A stretch of 64,000 nucleotides of DNA, from positions 1,178,001 to 1,242,000 of the forward strand of contig NZ_CP059467.1 of assembly GCF_017894365.1 (NCBI RefSeq), in the 5' to 3' direction. Made by a program: the position numbers and the translations under genes. This DNA is from Aromatoleum bremense (GTDB taxonomy: Bacteria; Pseudomonadota; Gammaproteobacteria; Burkholderiales; Rhodocyclaceae). A model generated the notes under the pieces. The model was not told where the DNA came from, made no database searches, and saw only the letters and a program-made list of their open reading frames with translations. Shown here in pieces: positions 9,247 to 17,591 of this stretch (position 1 is the first letter of the stretch; each line of letters opens with the position of its first letter).

Positions 9247-10584
9247 TCAACTCTCCGTTGTAACGATTTCGCCGCGCAGGCTGTGCGGCAGTGCGGCAGT
9301 GATCGTCAGGTCGACGAACTGCCCGATGAGACGCGGATGGCCGACGAAATTGACGACGCGGTTGTTGCCGGTGCGCGCCGCCAGTTCACTCGCGTCCTTG
9401 CGCGACAGTCCTTCGACGAGCGCGCGCTCGACCCGCCCGACCATCGCCTGGCTGATCGCCTGCGCCTGTTCGTCGATGCGCTTCTGCAGCCGCGCGAGCC
9501 AGCGCAGCTTGGTTTCCTGCGGCACCGGGTCTGCCAGGTCAGATGCCGGGGTGCCGGGCCGCGGGCTATAGACGAAGCTGAACGACGCATCGAAACCGAC
9601 TTCGTCGATGAGCTTCATCGTCTTCTCGAAATCCTCTTCGGTTTCGCCGGGGAAGCCGACGATGAAGTCCGACGAGAGCGACAGGTCCGGCCGCGCCGCG
9701 CGCAGCTTCCTGACCACCGACTTGAACTCCAGCACCGAATAGCCGCGCTTCATCGCCGCGAGGATGCGATCCGACCCCGACTGCACCGGCAGGTGCAGAT
9801 GGCTGACAAGCTTCGGGGTCTTCGCGTACGCGTCGAACACGCGCTGCGTCATCTCGCGCGGGTGCGAGGTCGTGAACCGCAGGCGCTCGATGCCGGGGAT
9901 CTCGGCGACGCATTCGAGCAGGAACGCGAAATCGCCCTGCTCGCCGCCGCCGCGCGTGATCTCGCCGCGCCACGCGTTGACGTTCTGCCCGAGCAGCGTG
10001 ACTTCCCTGACGCCCTGCTCGGCGAGTCCCGCGACTTCGGCGAGCACGTCGTCGAGCGGCCGCGACACTTCCTCGCCGCGCGTATAGGGCACGACGCAGA
10101 ACGTGCAGTACTTCGAGCAGCCTTCCATGATCGACACGAAGGCACTCGCGCCCTCGACGCGCGCCGGCGGCATGTTGTCGAATTTCTCGATCTCGGGGAA
10201 CGAGATATCCACCTGCGAGCGGCCGCTGTGGCGGCGTTCGGCGATCAGCTGCGGCAGGCGATGCAGCGTCTGCGGACCGAACACGATGTCGACGTAGGGC
10301 GCGCGCGCGACGATCGCATCGCCTTCCTGGCTCGCGACGCAACCGCCGACGCCGATGATCAGGTTCGGGTTCGACTGTTTCAGATGCTTGACGCGACCAA
10401 GGTCGTGGAACACGCGCTCCTGCGCCTTCTCGCGTACCGAGCAGGTGTTGAAGAGGATTACGTCCGCCTCTTCCGGGTTGTCGGTCTTCACCAGCTCTTC
10501 GCTGGCGCCGAGCACGTCCGCCATTTTGTCGGAATCGTACTCGTTCATCTGGCACCCAAAGGTGCGGATGTAGAGTTTCTTCAT
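9247..10584 (-). CDS. miaB: tRNA-2-methylthio-N6-dimethylallyladenosine synthase
   Basis: A 445-residue radical SAM methylthiotransferase modifying A37 of tRNAs that read UNN codons. The N-terminal UPF0004 domain carries auxiliary cluster ligands C11, C48 and C82; the radical SAM CxxxCxxC motif is C156, C160, C163; a TRAM RNA-binding domain fills the last about 65 residues. All three signatures are intact. It is the first gene of the minus-strand operon, and its 52-base upstream gap is shared with the divergent tRNA-Met promoter, so tRNA synthesis and tRNA modification start back to back. Confidence 0.97.
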   Translation of the reverse strand: MKKLYIRTFGCQMNEYDSDKMADVLGASEELVKTDNPEEADVILFNTCSVREKAQERVFHDLGRVKHLKQSNPNLIIGVGGCVASQEGDAIVARAPYVDIVFGPQTLHRLPQLIAERRHSGRSQVDISFPEIEKFDNMPPARVEGASAFVSIMEGCSKYCTFCVVPYTRGEEVSRPLDDVLAEVAGLAEQGVREVTLLGQNVNAWRGEITRGGGEQGDFAFLLECVAEIPGIERLRFTTSHPREMTQRVFDAYAKTPKLVSHLHLPVQSGSDRILAAMKRGYSVLEFKSVVRKLRAARPDLSLSSDFIVGFPGETEEDFEKTMKLIDEVGFDASFSFVYSPRPGTPASDLADPVPQETKLRWLARLQKRIDEQAQAISQAMVGRVERALVEGLSRKDASELAARTGNNRVVNFVGHPRLIGQFVDLTITAALPHSLRGEIVTTES

Positions 10585-10593
10585 CAGCGCGTC

Positions 10594-10623
10594 TTGACGC
10601 CTCGTTTCCCAAACCTATATATT
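10594..10623 (+). promoter_or_regulatory. Candidate promoter of tRNA-Met
   Basis: TTGACG (10594-10599) is followed by TATATA (10616-10621, 16-base spacing) or TATATT (10618-10623, 18-base spacing). Transcription would begin near 10630, a few bases before the mature tRNA 5' end. No discriminator or upstream element was resolved. Confidence 0.6.
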
Positions 10624-10636
10624 AGCAGGCTCGAGT

Positions 10637-10713
10637 GGTGATGTAGCTCAGACGGTTAGAGCGATGGATTCATAACCCATAGGTCGGCGGTTCGATTCCG
10701 CCCATCACCACCA
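10637..10713 (+). tRNA. tRNA-Met (anticodon CAT)
   Basis: A complete 77-base cloverleaf: acceptor GGTGATG pairs with CATCACC (10703-10709), discriminator A, and CCA is encoded (10711-10713). The D arm is GCTC...GAGC, the anticodon loop is TTCATAA, and the T arm is GGCGG-TTCGATT-CCGCC. The 5-base anticodon stem has an A-C mismatch at its loop-closing pair. The first acceptor pair is a normal G-C pair, so this is not the initiator; elongator Met is most likely, though a lysidine-modified Ile tRNA with CAT cannot be fully excluded by eye. Confidence 0.92.
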
Positions 10714-10721
10714 CCAAATTC

Positions 10722-10749
10722 AAAGGGTTGCAGCGATGCAGCCCTTTTT
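10722..10749 (+). terminator. Rho-independent terminator after tRNA-Met
   Basis: An 11-bp stem (10722-10732 with 10737-10747, one T-G wobble) with loop GCGA, running into TTTTT. It terminates the tRNA transcript 9 bases after the CCA end and also separates it from the convergent Fic gene. Confidence 0.85.
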
Positions 10750-10843
10750 CATTTCCGATCGGGGTAGCACTGGAGTGCCCACACCGATTTCAACATCAAC
10801 ACTCTACCTGCGACTACTGCCCGAACGGATTCAAATCCGACGG

Positions 10844-12196
10844 TCAGCGGTTTGCTTTGCTCAGAGATTCAATACGTTTATTCAAGTCCGCGACCGGATA
10901 GAAGACGAACGCATTGCCCTGCTTCGCCTTCTCCAGCAAACCGAGGATTTCGAGGTCGAGGAGATCGGCGCGGGCGGTTTGATAGACGACATTGTGCACG
11001 CTTTGATGCTTTGCAACGCGGTACGCCTCGCCTGGATGCCTGAGCGCATGGGTCAGCAGGGCAAGCTGCCGGTGGTTCAATGCGCTGCGAAGTATGCCGC
11101 CACTCGCCAGCATGTTCGCTGCCTCCTTCTGCTCCTGGGTCTTGCGGGCAAGATACTCGTGCAGCGCAAGTATCGAACGCCGGATGATATCGAGCTGATG
11201 CAGAACGAAGTAGGTCGTGTCATTACGGTCGGTTTCGGTGTGCAGGTAGGCCTGCACGTACTGCCGCGGTGCACGTCGCAGGAACTGGGAGATCGACAGG
11301 AATTCCATCAGCCAGTATCCGCTGCGCGCCATCGACCAGTAGAAAAGTGCCCGCGCCGTGCGGCCGTTGCCGTCGGCGAAGGGGTGGTCGTAGCCGATCA
11401 TGAAGTGCAGGAGAATCGCACGGACGACGGGATGAACGAAGGGCGAAGAGTCCTCAGCCGCATTCGCGAAGGCGCACAGGCGTTCAAGGCGCTCCGGCAG
11501 TTCCTTGTAGCTCGGCGGTTCGTGCAGCAGCGCACCATCTCGGTTATCGACGACATTCACGTCGTCAGCCACGCGCAGCCGCCCTGCATCGACGGGGTCG
11601 TCGAGCGTGTCGCGGGTGAGCATCCGGTGCAGTTCCAGGACACGGTCAGGCGTAATCGGTTCCGAGCGCAGGCTTCGGATGTGCTCCATTGCCTGATAGT
11701 TGTTGAAGATCATCGCCTCGCTTCGATCGCGCGGCTGACGCCCCTCCCGCAGCATGGCTTCGGCAACGCGGCGCGTCGTCGAGGCCCCTTCGAGCTGACT
11801 GGAGGTAATAGACTCCTCGATCAAGGAGTGCAGGAGATAGCGCTCGCGATTTTCGTGGATCGGCGCCGCCTCCGGTGTGCGTATCTGCCCCGCGGCATCC
11901 CGATCGATGTGATGGAGATGGATCAGTACCGGCTCGGGGGTTGCAAGCATGAAGGGGGTGCCGGCCTTGTCGATAAACGGCAGCTTCTGCAGCATTGAAC
12001 GACGCGCTAACCAGACCGATAGCCACCACTCTTCGGTAGACAGCCCACTGGGCGGATTCCTGTGGCGCAACTCGTCCCAATGGAGGTACTTCCCGTCGGG
12101 CAAGGGCGACGTGTGGGTCAGGACGCGAGACAGGCGTTCCGGCCCGACCCGGCTCATCAGCTTCTCGGTACCCGGAGGGTTCATGGGGAGTTTCAT
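10844..12196 (-). CDS. Fic-family protein (probable AMP transferase), class II
   Basis: A 450-residue Fic/DOC protein. The catalytic motif HPFADGNGRTAR is complete at 271-282, with H271 as general base. An autoinhibitory helix motif S132-xxx-E136-G137 (TSSQLEGAS) lies N-terminal to the core, so this is a class II Fic with built-in inhibition. The N-terminal about 110 residues resemble Fic_N and the last about 70 a winged-helix region often found in this architecture. The family usually AMPylates proteins; the target is not predictable. The gene is visibly less GC-rich than its neighbours, lies just downstream of a tRNA gene, and has no partner gene, so transfer is plausible. The ATG follows directly on a palindrome with no Shine-Dalgarno; an in-frame ATG four codons later is possible. 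Confidence 0.88.
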   Translation of the reverse strand: MKLPMNPPGTEKLMSRVGPERLSRVLTHTSPLPDGKYLHWDELRHRNPPSGLSTEEWWLSVWLARRSMLQKLPFIDKAGTPFMLATPEPVLIHLHHIDRDAAGQIRTPEAAPIHENRERYLLHSLIEESITSSQLEGASTTRRVAEAMLREGRQPRDRSEAMIFNNYQAMEHIRSLRSEPITPDRVLELHRMLTRDTLDDPVDAGRLRVADDVNVVDNRDGALLHEPPSYKELPERLERLCAFANAAEDSSPFVHPVVRAILLHFMIGYDHPFADGNGRTARALFYWSMARSGYWLMEFLSISQFLRRAPRQYVQAYLHTETDRNDTTYFVLHQLDIIRRSILALHEYLARKTQEQKEAANMLASGGILRSALNHRQLALLTHALRHPGEAYRVAKHQSVHNVVYQTARADLLDLEILGLLEKAKQGNAFVFYPVADLNKRIESLSKANR

Positions 12197-12297
12197 GTGT
12201 ACTAATATTTTTAATAATTAGTACACTTTAGTACACGACAGCCCGAATGCTCCATAGTCGCCTACTAAAAACCAAATAAATTAGTACTCGTTAGTAG
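12197..12297. promoter_or_regulatory. Palindrome and half-site cluster upstream of the Fic gene
   Basis: A perfect 10-bp inverted repeat, GTGTACTAAT (12197-12206) and ATTAGTACAC (12217-12226), spaced by 10 AT-rich bases, ends exactly at the base before the Fic start codon. A third half-site TTAGTACAC follows at 12228-12236, and degenerate TTAGTA copies occur at 12281-12286 and 12291-12296. This resembles an operator overlapping the promoter and start, probably autoregulatory; no regulator gene is adjacent. On the minus strand TATTAG lies 6 to 11 bases before the ATG and could be a -10 of a leaderless transcript (inference). The rest of the gap up to 12476 shows nothing recognisable. Confidence 0.6.
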
Positions 12298-12476
12298 ACA
12301 CGCCCCGTGGCGCGATGAGCCCGCTCCGAACCCACCATAAAGCGTGCAGCGCGACGCATATGAATGCATTGGGCTCGCGCACGAAAAGATCATTCAATTC
12401 AAGCACGCGGAGCGGTGAAATCCAGCTCTTGTGACCGAGCTGCGGCCGCGAATCGTCGCCCCGCGCACCCGCTTTC

Positions 12477-13382
12477 TCACGGCGCGAGCGGCGTCGACAG
12501 CAGCTCCTGGATCAGCGCGCGCAGCCAGCGGTTGCCTGGATCGTTGTTGTAGCGCTCGTGCCAGTGCTGCTTGACGGCATATTCGGGCAGCGGGAAAGGC
12601 ACCGGGTACACGCGCAGCCGCTCCTCGTCGGCGAGCAGTTCGCCCAGGCGCTGAGGGATCGTCACGAGCAGCGCGGTGCGCTCGACGACGTAGGCGATGC
12701 CGACGAAGCTCGGGATGCGCAGCACGACGCGACGCTTGATGTCCTGGCGCGCGATCTCGCGGTCGATGATCAGGTGGCCGGTGCCGGAAGTGCTGACGAC
12801 GGCGTGCTCCTCGGCTTCGAACTGCGCCAGCGTCAGGCCGCCGCGAATCCGCGGGTGCGTCGCGCTCGCCATGCAGACGTAGTGCTGCCGGAACAGCGCC
12901 TGCTGGTAGAAGCCGGCCTCGAACTGCGGCATGAAGCCGAGCGCGACGTCGACCTCGCCCGACTCGAGCATGCCGGCGGTGTTCGCCGAGAGATTCGCGA
13001 TGTCGATATGGATGCCGGGCGCGACGGTGCGCAGCCGTTCCCACAGTCGGGGCAGCAGCACGAGCTGGCTGATGTCGGTCATTGCGATGCGGAAAGTGCG
13101 GCGAGCCCGCGTCGGATCGAATTCGGCGCGATGACCCGAGGCGGCCGCAACCGCCGCGACGGCAACGCGTATCGGCTCGGCCAGTTCCTCGCCGAGCGGC
13201 GTCGGCTCCATGCCCGCCGAGGTGCGCACGAACAGCGGGTCACCGAAATGCTCGCGCAGCTTGCCGAGCGCGATACTCACCGCCGGCTGGCCGAGCCCGA
13301 GATTCTCGGCCGCGCGGCTGACGCTGCGCGTCTTGTAGATTTCGTCGAAGACGCTCAACTGACGAATTTCCAGAGTTCCCAT
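12477..13382 (-). CDS. LysR-family regulator, probably of the gentisate operon
   Basis: A 301-residue LysR-type regulator: winged helix-turn-helix at about 5-65 (recognition region 20-40, VSRAAENLGLGQPAVSIALG) and a periplasmic-binding-like effector domain from about 92. The FVRTSxGMEPTPLG block is like NahR/DntR/LinR-type regulators of aromatic degradation. It is divergent from gentisate dioxygenase with a 153-base shared region holding a T-N11-A palindrome, the usual layout for a LysR activator and its target. The effector is unknown; 3-hydroxybenzoate or gentisate are reasonable guesses. Confidence 0.9.
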   Translation of the reverse strand: MGTLEIRQLSVFDEIYKTRSVSRAAENLGLGQPAVSIALGKLREHFGDPLFVRTSAGMEPTPLGEELAEPIRVAVAAVAAASGHRAEFDPTRARRTFRIAMTDISQLVLLPRLWERLRTVAPGIHIDIANLSANTAGMLESGEVDVALGFMPQFEAGFYQQALFRQHYVCMASATHPRIRGGLTLAQFEAEEHAVVSTSGTGHLIIDREIARQDIKRRVVLRIPSFVGIAYVVERTALLVTIPQRLGELLADEERLRVYPVPFPLPEYAVKQHWHERYNNDPGNRWLRALIQELLSTPLAP

Positions 13383-13414
13383 GGCTCACTCTATTCCATT
13401 TTCGAATGAAAGGC

Positions 13415-13430
13415 ATTCGATACAACGAAT
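13415..13430. promoter_or_regulatory. LysR-type operator (T-N11-A) between regulator and gentisate dioxygenase
   Basis: ATTCG-ATACAA-CGAAT is a perfect 5-bp inverted repeat with a 6-base spacer and fits the T-N11-A pattern bound by LysR dimers. A second looser palindrome, CATTTTCGAATG, is at 13397-13408, 18 bases upstream. Two dyads near the regulator start suit autorepression plus activation of the divergent operon. Confidence 0.65.
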
Positions 13431-13535
13431 GGATTGAATGTCTGCCGTTCAGTACATTTCGCCCATCGATGACAATTTGTTGATATAGGTCAAAAGAAAT
13501 GATCGAAAATCGATATCCACAGGAGGAGTGCAATC

Positions 13536-14573
13536 ATGTCGGAACTCGGAACCCTTGAAGATCTGCCGCTCGATTACCGGCAGGCGCTGGCCGCGCAGAA
13601 CCTCGTGCCGCTGTGGCCGAGCCTGCGCGCGGTGCTGCCGCATGGCCAGCCCGGCCCACGCACCCGCGCGACGATGTGGTCGTACGAGAGCCTGCGGCCG
13701 CTGCTGATGCAGGCCGGCGAGCTGACGCCGATCGAGAAGGCCGAGCGCCGCGTCCTCGTGCTCGCGAACCCCGGCCACGGCCTCGAGAAGATGCAGGCGA
13801 GTTCGAGCATGTATCTCGGCATGCAGCTCCTGCTGCCGGGCGAATGGGCGCCGGCGCACCGGCACACGCCGAACGCGGTGCGCATGATCGTCGAGGGCGA
13901 AGGCGCCTACACGACGGTGAATGGCGAGAAATGCCCGATGCAGCGCGGCGACCTGATCCTGACCCCGACCGGGCTGTGGCACGAGCACGGCCACGACGGC
14001 GACCAGGCGGTGGTGTGGCTCGACGTGCTCGATCTGCCGCTCGTCTACTATATGGAAGCTTCCTACGCGGTCGAGGGCGAGAAGCAGGACGTCGCACCCG
14101 GCCAGCGCGACCGTGAATACCTGCGCGGCGGTGTCGTGCCGAGCCCGGTGTTCACCCGCGGCACGTCGGCCTATCCGATGCTGCGCTACCCGTGGGCCGA
14201 AGTCCGTGCAGCGCTCGAAGCGCTCGCCGCTGAGCGTCCCGACATCGACGCGGTGCAGGTCGCGTACGTGAATCCCGAAGACGGCAGCGACTGCCAGAAC
14301 ATCCTCGGTTTTTCGGCACTGATGCTACGCCCGGGCGAGACGCTCGCGCTGCCGCAACGCTCCCCGGCGATGGTGTTTCACGTCATCGAGGGCGGCGCGG
14401 CGGTTGCCGCCGACGACGCAAGCTTCACGCTCGCAGACGCCGATACCTGCTGCGTCCCCGGCTTTGCGCGCGTGACGCTGAAGAACCGCTCCACGACCGA
14501 ACCGGCGTTCATCTTCATCGCCGACGAAAGCCCGTTGCACCGCAAGCTGGGACTCTACGAAGTCCGCGCGTAA
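13536..14573 (+). CDS. Gentisate 1,2-dioxygenase
   Basis: A 345-residue bicupin ring-cleavage enzyme turning gentisate and O2 into maleylpyruvate. Iron ligands are visible as H108, H110 and H149; their spacing matches the HxH...H triad of known gentisate dioxygenases. The second cupin lies in about 240-340. An AGGAGG ribosome-binding site lies 10 bases before the ATG. It opens an operon encoding all enzymes from 3-hydroxybenzoate to fumarate and pyruvate, probably under the divergent LysR regulator. Confidence 0.95.
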   Translation: MSELGTLEDLPLDYRQALAAQNLVPLWPSLRAVLPHGQPGPRTRATMWSYESLRPLLMQAGELTPIEKAERRVLVLANPGHGLEKMQASSSMYLGMQLLLPGEWAPAHRHTPNAVRMIVEGEGAYTTVNGEKCPMQRGDLILTPTGLWHEHGHDGDQAVVWLDVLDLPLVYYMEASYAVEGEKQDVAPGQRDREYLRGGVVPSPVFTRGTSAYPMLRYPWAEVRAALEALAAERPDIDAVQVAYVNPEDGSDCQNILGFSALMLRPGETLALPQRSPAMVFHVIEGGAAVAADDASFTLADADTCCVPGFARVTLKNRSTTEPAFIFIADESPLHRKLGLYEVRA

Positions 14574-14600
14574 CCGCCCCCTGCCCCAGGAGAGATCACG

Positions 14601-15311
14601 ATGAACCAGTCCGAATACGTTTTCACCCCGCCGCCGGTCCACTCGCTGCCGATTCGCGACAACGACGCCCGTTTTCCGATCAACCGCCTGTTCTTCGTCG
14701 GCCGCAACTATTACGCGCACTCGGTCGAGATGGGGAACCCGGTCAACAAGGCGACCTCCCGACCGTTCTACTTCACCAAGGCACCTTCGACACTGACCGA
14801 ATCCGGCGCGACCGTCGCGTATCCCCCCGGGACGAAGAACTTCCACTATGAGATGGAACTCGTCGTCGCGATCGGCGCGCCCGGTTTTCGCGTCGCCGAA
14901 ACCGATGCGGAAAAGCTCATCTACGGCTACGCCTGCGGCCTCGACATGACGCGCCGCGACCTGCAGCTCGTCGCGCGTGAGCAGGGACGCCCGTGGGATC
15001 TCGGCAAGGACGTCGAGCAGTCATCGGTCGCCTCCGAAATCGTGCCGAAGGGCGACCTCGGCGTCGTCGCGAAAGGCGCGATCGAGCTCGCAGTCAACGG
15101 CCAGACGAAGCAGTCGTCCGACGTGTCGTTGCTGATCTGGAGCATCCCCGAGATCATCGCCGACCTGTCGCAGTTCTATCACCTGCAGCCGGGCGACCTG
15201 ATCTACACCGGCACGCCCGAAGGCGTCGGCGCAGTCAATCCGGGCGACCGGCTCACCGGGCGGATCGACGGCATCGGCGAAATCAGCCTCGTGATCGGCC
15301 AGCCGGAATAA
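14601..15311 (+). CDS. Fumarylpyruvate hydrolase (FAH family)
   Basis: A 236-residue fumarylacetoacetase-fold hydrolase. Metal ligands of the FAH fold are visible as E84 and E86 (YEMEL) and D115 (GLDMTRRD). In this operon its substrate should be fumarylpyruvate, split to fumarate and pyruvate as the last pathway step. It starts 27 bases after the dioxygenase with AGGAGA upstream. FAH enzymes are hard to tell apart by sequence, so the substrate call rests mainly on context. Confidence 0.92.
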   Translation: MNQSEYVFTPPPVHSLPIRDNDARFPINRLFFVGRNYYAHSVEMGNPVNKATSRPFYFTKAPSTLTESGATVAYPPGTKNFHYEMELVVAIGAPGFRVAETDAEKLIYGYACGLDMTRRDLQLVAREQGRPWDLGKDVEQSSVASEIVPKGDLGVVAKGAIELAVNGQTKQSSDVSLLIWSIPEIIADLSQFYHLQPGDLIYTGTPEGVGAVNPGDRLTGRIDGIGEISLVIGQPE

Positions 15312-15418
15312 GAGAAAGAGAGCAAAAAGACCGAGAACCGCTTTCGGACCGGGAACAGCCGGACCGGAACCTGCGGGCCGCAGAGAACGGCCCGCGCATC
15401 GAGACAGAGGAGACGGAC

Positions 15419-16615
15419 ATGAGCGAGCAACTTCCCGTAATCGTTGCCGGCGGCGGCATCGGCGGCCTGGCCGCGGCACTGGCGCTGGTGCGCCAGGGGT
15501 TTTCGGTCGAGGTGCTGGAGCAAGCAGCCGAGATCGGCGAGATCGGCGCCGGCATCCAGCTCGGCCCCAACGCGTTCCATGCCTTCGACGCTCTGGGCGT
15601 CGGCGACAAGGCGCGCACCCGCGCAGTCTATACGGACGAGATGGTGATGCACGACGCGCTCGATGAGAGCCTCGTTGGCCGCATCCCCACCGGCGAGGCG
15701 TTCCGCAAGCGCTTCGGTAATCCCTATGCCGTCATCCATCGCGTCGATGTGCACTTGTCGCTGCTCGAAGGCGCGCAGGAGACCGGCCGCGTCGAATTCC
15801 TGACGTCGACCCGCGCCGAGCGCATCGAGCAGGACGACAACGGCGTAACGGTGTTCGACCAGCATGGCAACGCCCACCGCGGTATCGCGCTGATCGGCGC
15901 CGACGGCGTGAAGTCGGCGGTGCGCGCGCAGTACGTCAATGACCCGCCACGCGTCACCGGCCACGTGGTCTACCGCGCGGTGATCGACAAGAAGGATTTC
16001 CCGGAAAACCTGCAATGGAACGCCGCGAGCATCTGGGTCGGCCCGAACTGCCATCTCGTGCATTACCCGCTGCGCGGCGGCGAGCAGTACAACGTCGTGG
16101 TGACCTTCCACAGCCGCCAGCAGGAAGAGTGGGGCGTCACCGAAGGCAGCCGCGAGGAGGTGCAGAGCTATTTCCAGGGCATCTGCCCGAAGGCACGCCA
16201 GCTGATCGACCTGCCCAAGAGCTGGAAGCGCTGGGCGACCGCCGACCGCGAGCCGATCGGCCAGTGGTCGTTCGGCCGCGTCACGCTGCTCGGCGATGCG
16301 GCGCACCCGACAACGCAATACATGGCCCAGGGCGCGTGCATGGCGCTCGAAGACGCCGTGACGCTCGGCGAAGCGCTGCGTGTCCATGACAATGACTTCA
16401 TCCGGGCTTTCGACCTGTACCAGCGTTCGCGCGTCGCCCGCACCGCGCGCATCGTGCTGTCGTCGCGCGAGATGGGCCGCATCTACCACGCCAAGGGCGT
16501 CGAACGCCTGGTGCGCAACGACCTGTGGAAAGGCCGCACGCCGGAACGCTTCTACGACGCGATGGAGTGGCTGTACGGCTGGAACGTCGATAACTGCCTC
16601 GCCGCGACGGCATGA
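15419..16615 (+). CDS. 3-hydroxybenzoate 6-monooxygenase (FAD)
   Basis: A 398-residue class A flavoprotein hydroxylase converting 3-hydroxybenzoate to gentisate with NADH and O2. The Rossmann GxGxxG lies at 11-16 (GGGIGGLAAA), the DG motif at 160-170 (GADGVKSAVR), and the GD motif at 292 onward (GDAAHPTTQYMAQGACMALEDA region). GAGGAGA is placed before the ATG at 15419; longer in-frame extensions run back into the hydrolase gene and are rejected. Salicylate 1-hydroxylases are close relatives; the gentisate genes around it favour 3-hydroxybenzoate as substrate. Confidence 0.9.
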   Translation: MSEQLPVIVAGGGIGGLAAALALVRQGFSVEVLEQAAEIGEIGAGIQLGPNAFHAFDALGVGDKARTRAVYTDEMVMHDALDESLVGRIPTGEAFRKRFGNPYAVIHRVDVHLSLLEGAQETGRVEFLTSTRAERIEQDDNGVTVFDQHGNAHRGIALIGADGVKSAVRAQYVNDPPRVTGHVVYRAVIDKKDFPENLQWNAASIWVGPNCHLVHYPLRGGEQYNVVVTFHSRQQEEWGVTEGSREEVQSYFQGICPKARQLIDLPKSWKRWATADREPIGQWSFGRVTLLGDAAHPTTQYMAQGACMALEDAVTLGEALRVHDNDFIRAFDLYQRSRVARTARIVLSSREMGRIYHAKGVERLVRNDLWKGRTPERFYDAMEWLYGWNVDNCLAATA

Positions 16616-16626
16616 GGGGACCGGCG

Positions 16627-17265
16627 ATGCAACTCTACAACTTCTTCCGCAGCGGCACTTCGCACCGTCTGCGCATTGCGCTGAACCTCAAAGGGCTCGA
16701 CTACGACTACGTCGCGGTCGACCTGCGCACCGATGAACATCTCGGCGCGCAGTTCACCGCGCTGAACCCGCAAGGGCTGGTGCCGGCGCTCGTCGACGGC
16801 GAGCTGACGCTGATCCAGTCGCCGGCGATCATCGAGTGGCTCGAAGAGCGCTACCCGACGCCCGCGCTGCTGCCGTCCGATGTCGACGAGCGGGCGCGCG
16901 TGCGCGCACTGGCCGCGATCGTCGGCTGCGACATCCACCCGATCAACAACCGGCGCATCCTCGAATACCTCCGGAAGACCCTTGGCTGCGACGAGGCGGC
17001 GGTGTTGCGCTGGTGCGCGACGTGGATCTCGGCCGGTTTCGACGCGCTCGAGGCGCTGCTCGCGGCCGACAAGTCGCGCGGGCAGTTCTGCTTCGGCAAT
17101 GCGCCGACGCTCGCCGACGTCTATCTGGTGCCGCAAGTCGAGAGCGCGCGTCGCTTCAACGTCGATCTCGGCCCCTACCCGAATATCGTCGCCATCGACC
17201 GCCGCTGCGGCGAGTTCGACGCCTTCCGCCGCGCAGCCCCGGCCGTGCAGCCGGACGCGAAATGA
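16627..17265 (+). CDS. Maleylpyruvate isomerase (GST fold)
   Basis: A 212-residue zeta-class glutathione-S-transferase-like enzyme isomerising maleylpyruvate to fumarylpyruvate with glutathione. The glutathione-activating motif SGTSHR (9-14) and the DIHPINNRR block, typical of NagL/MaiA, are present. The start at 16627 has AGGGGA 8-9 bases upstream; an in-frame ATG at 16612 overlaps the preceding stop codon and would add five residues. It completes the pathway 3-hydroxybenzoate, gentisate, maleylpyruvate, fumarylpyruvate, fumarate plus pyruvate. Confidence 0.93.
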   Translation: MQLYNFFRSGTSHRLRIALNLKGLDYDYVAVDLRTDEHLGAQFTALNPQGLVPALVDGELTLIQSPAIIEWLEERYPTPALLPSDVDERARVRALAAIVGCDIHPINNRRILEYLRKTLGCDEAAVLRWCATWISAGFDALEALLAADKSRGQFCFGNAPTLADVYLVPQVESARRFNVDLGPYPNIVAIDRRCGEFDAFRRAAPAVQPDAK

Positions 17266-17294
17266 AAGTCTGCAAAATCAAACACAATTCTTAA

Positions 17295-17580
17295 TTCAGG
17301 ATTTTTTCCGACTGCCATGCCGGCATCCTCAAGAAGCTCGAGCAGTTGAACGAACTGCCTGCGCTGCTCGAGCCGGCCGCGCGCGCGGGACATCGCGGCA
17401 AACGCGCTGGAATTCTTCCGCGAGGCGATTTTCGAGCACCATCTCGACGAGGAGCGCGAGTTTCTCCCGCTGTCGCAGGCGATCCTCGGCCGCAACGCCA
17501 GCCACCTGGCCGCGCTCGGGCTGTCGCTGCACATGCGCCACGCGCTGAAGAAGCCCGTCACTACATTTGAAGCGCATCGG
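17295..17580 (+). pseudogene. Decayed hemerythrin-like (HHE) domain remnant
   Basis: Reading frame 17295-17387 gives FSDCHAGILKKLEQLNEL and similar helix-1 sequence of HHE cation-binding proteins (CH..I), without a start codon because a TAA stands at 17292-17294. The reading then moves to another frame at about 17386-17390, giving ARDIAANALEFFREAIFEHH and LDEEREFLPL, the metal-binding H-H-x-D-E-E helix of hemerythrins, and runs on to about 17577. A lost start plus an internal frameshift indicate a dead gene or an excised fragment. It fills most of the gap between the gentisate operon and the second LysR gene. Confidence 0.7.
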
Positions 17581-17591
17581 CGCCGCCGACA

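Noticed and set aside
8239..10641. Another 800-codon plus-strand open frame opposite phoH and miaB
   Set aside because: Same reasoning: antisense to ybeZ and miaB with full motifs, low-complexity translated sequence, no RBS.
10637..12480. An integrated element at tRNA-Met with flanking attachment repeats
   Set aside because: I looked for a second copy of the tRNA 3' end near the Fic gene and up to 12480 and found none; no integrase gene is present.
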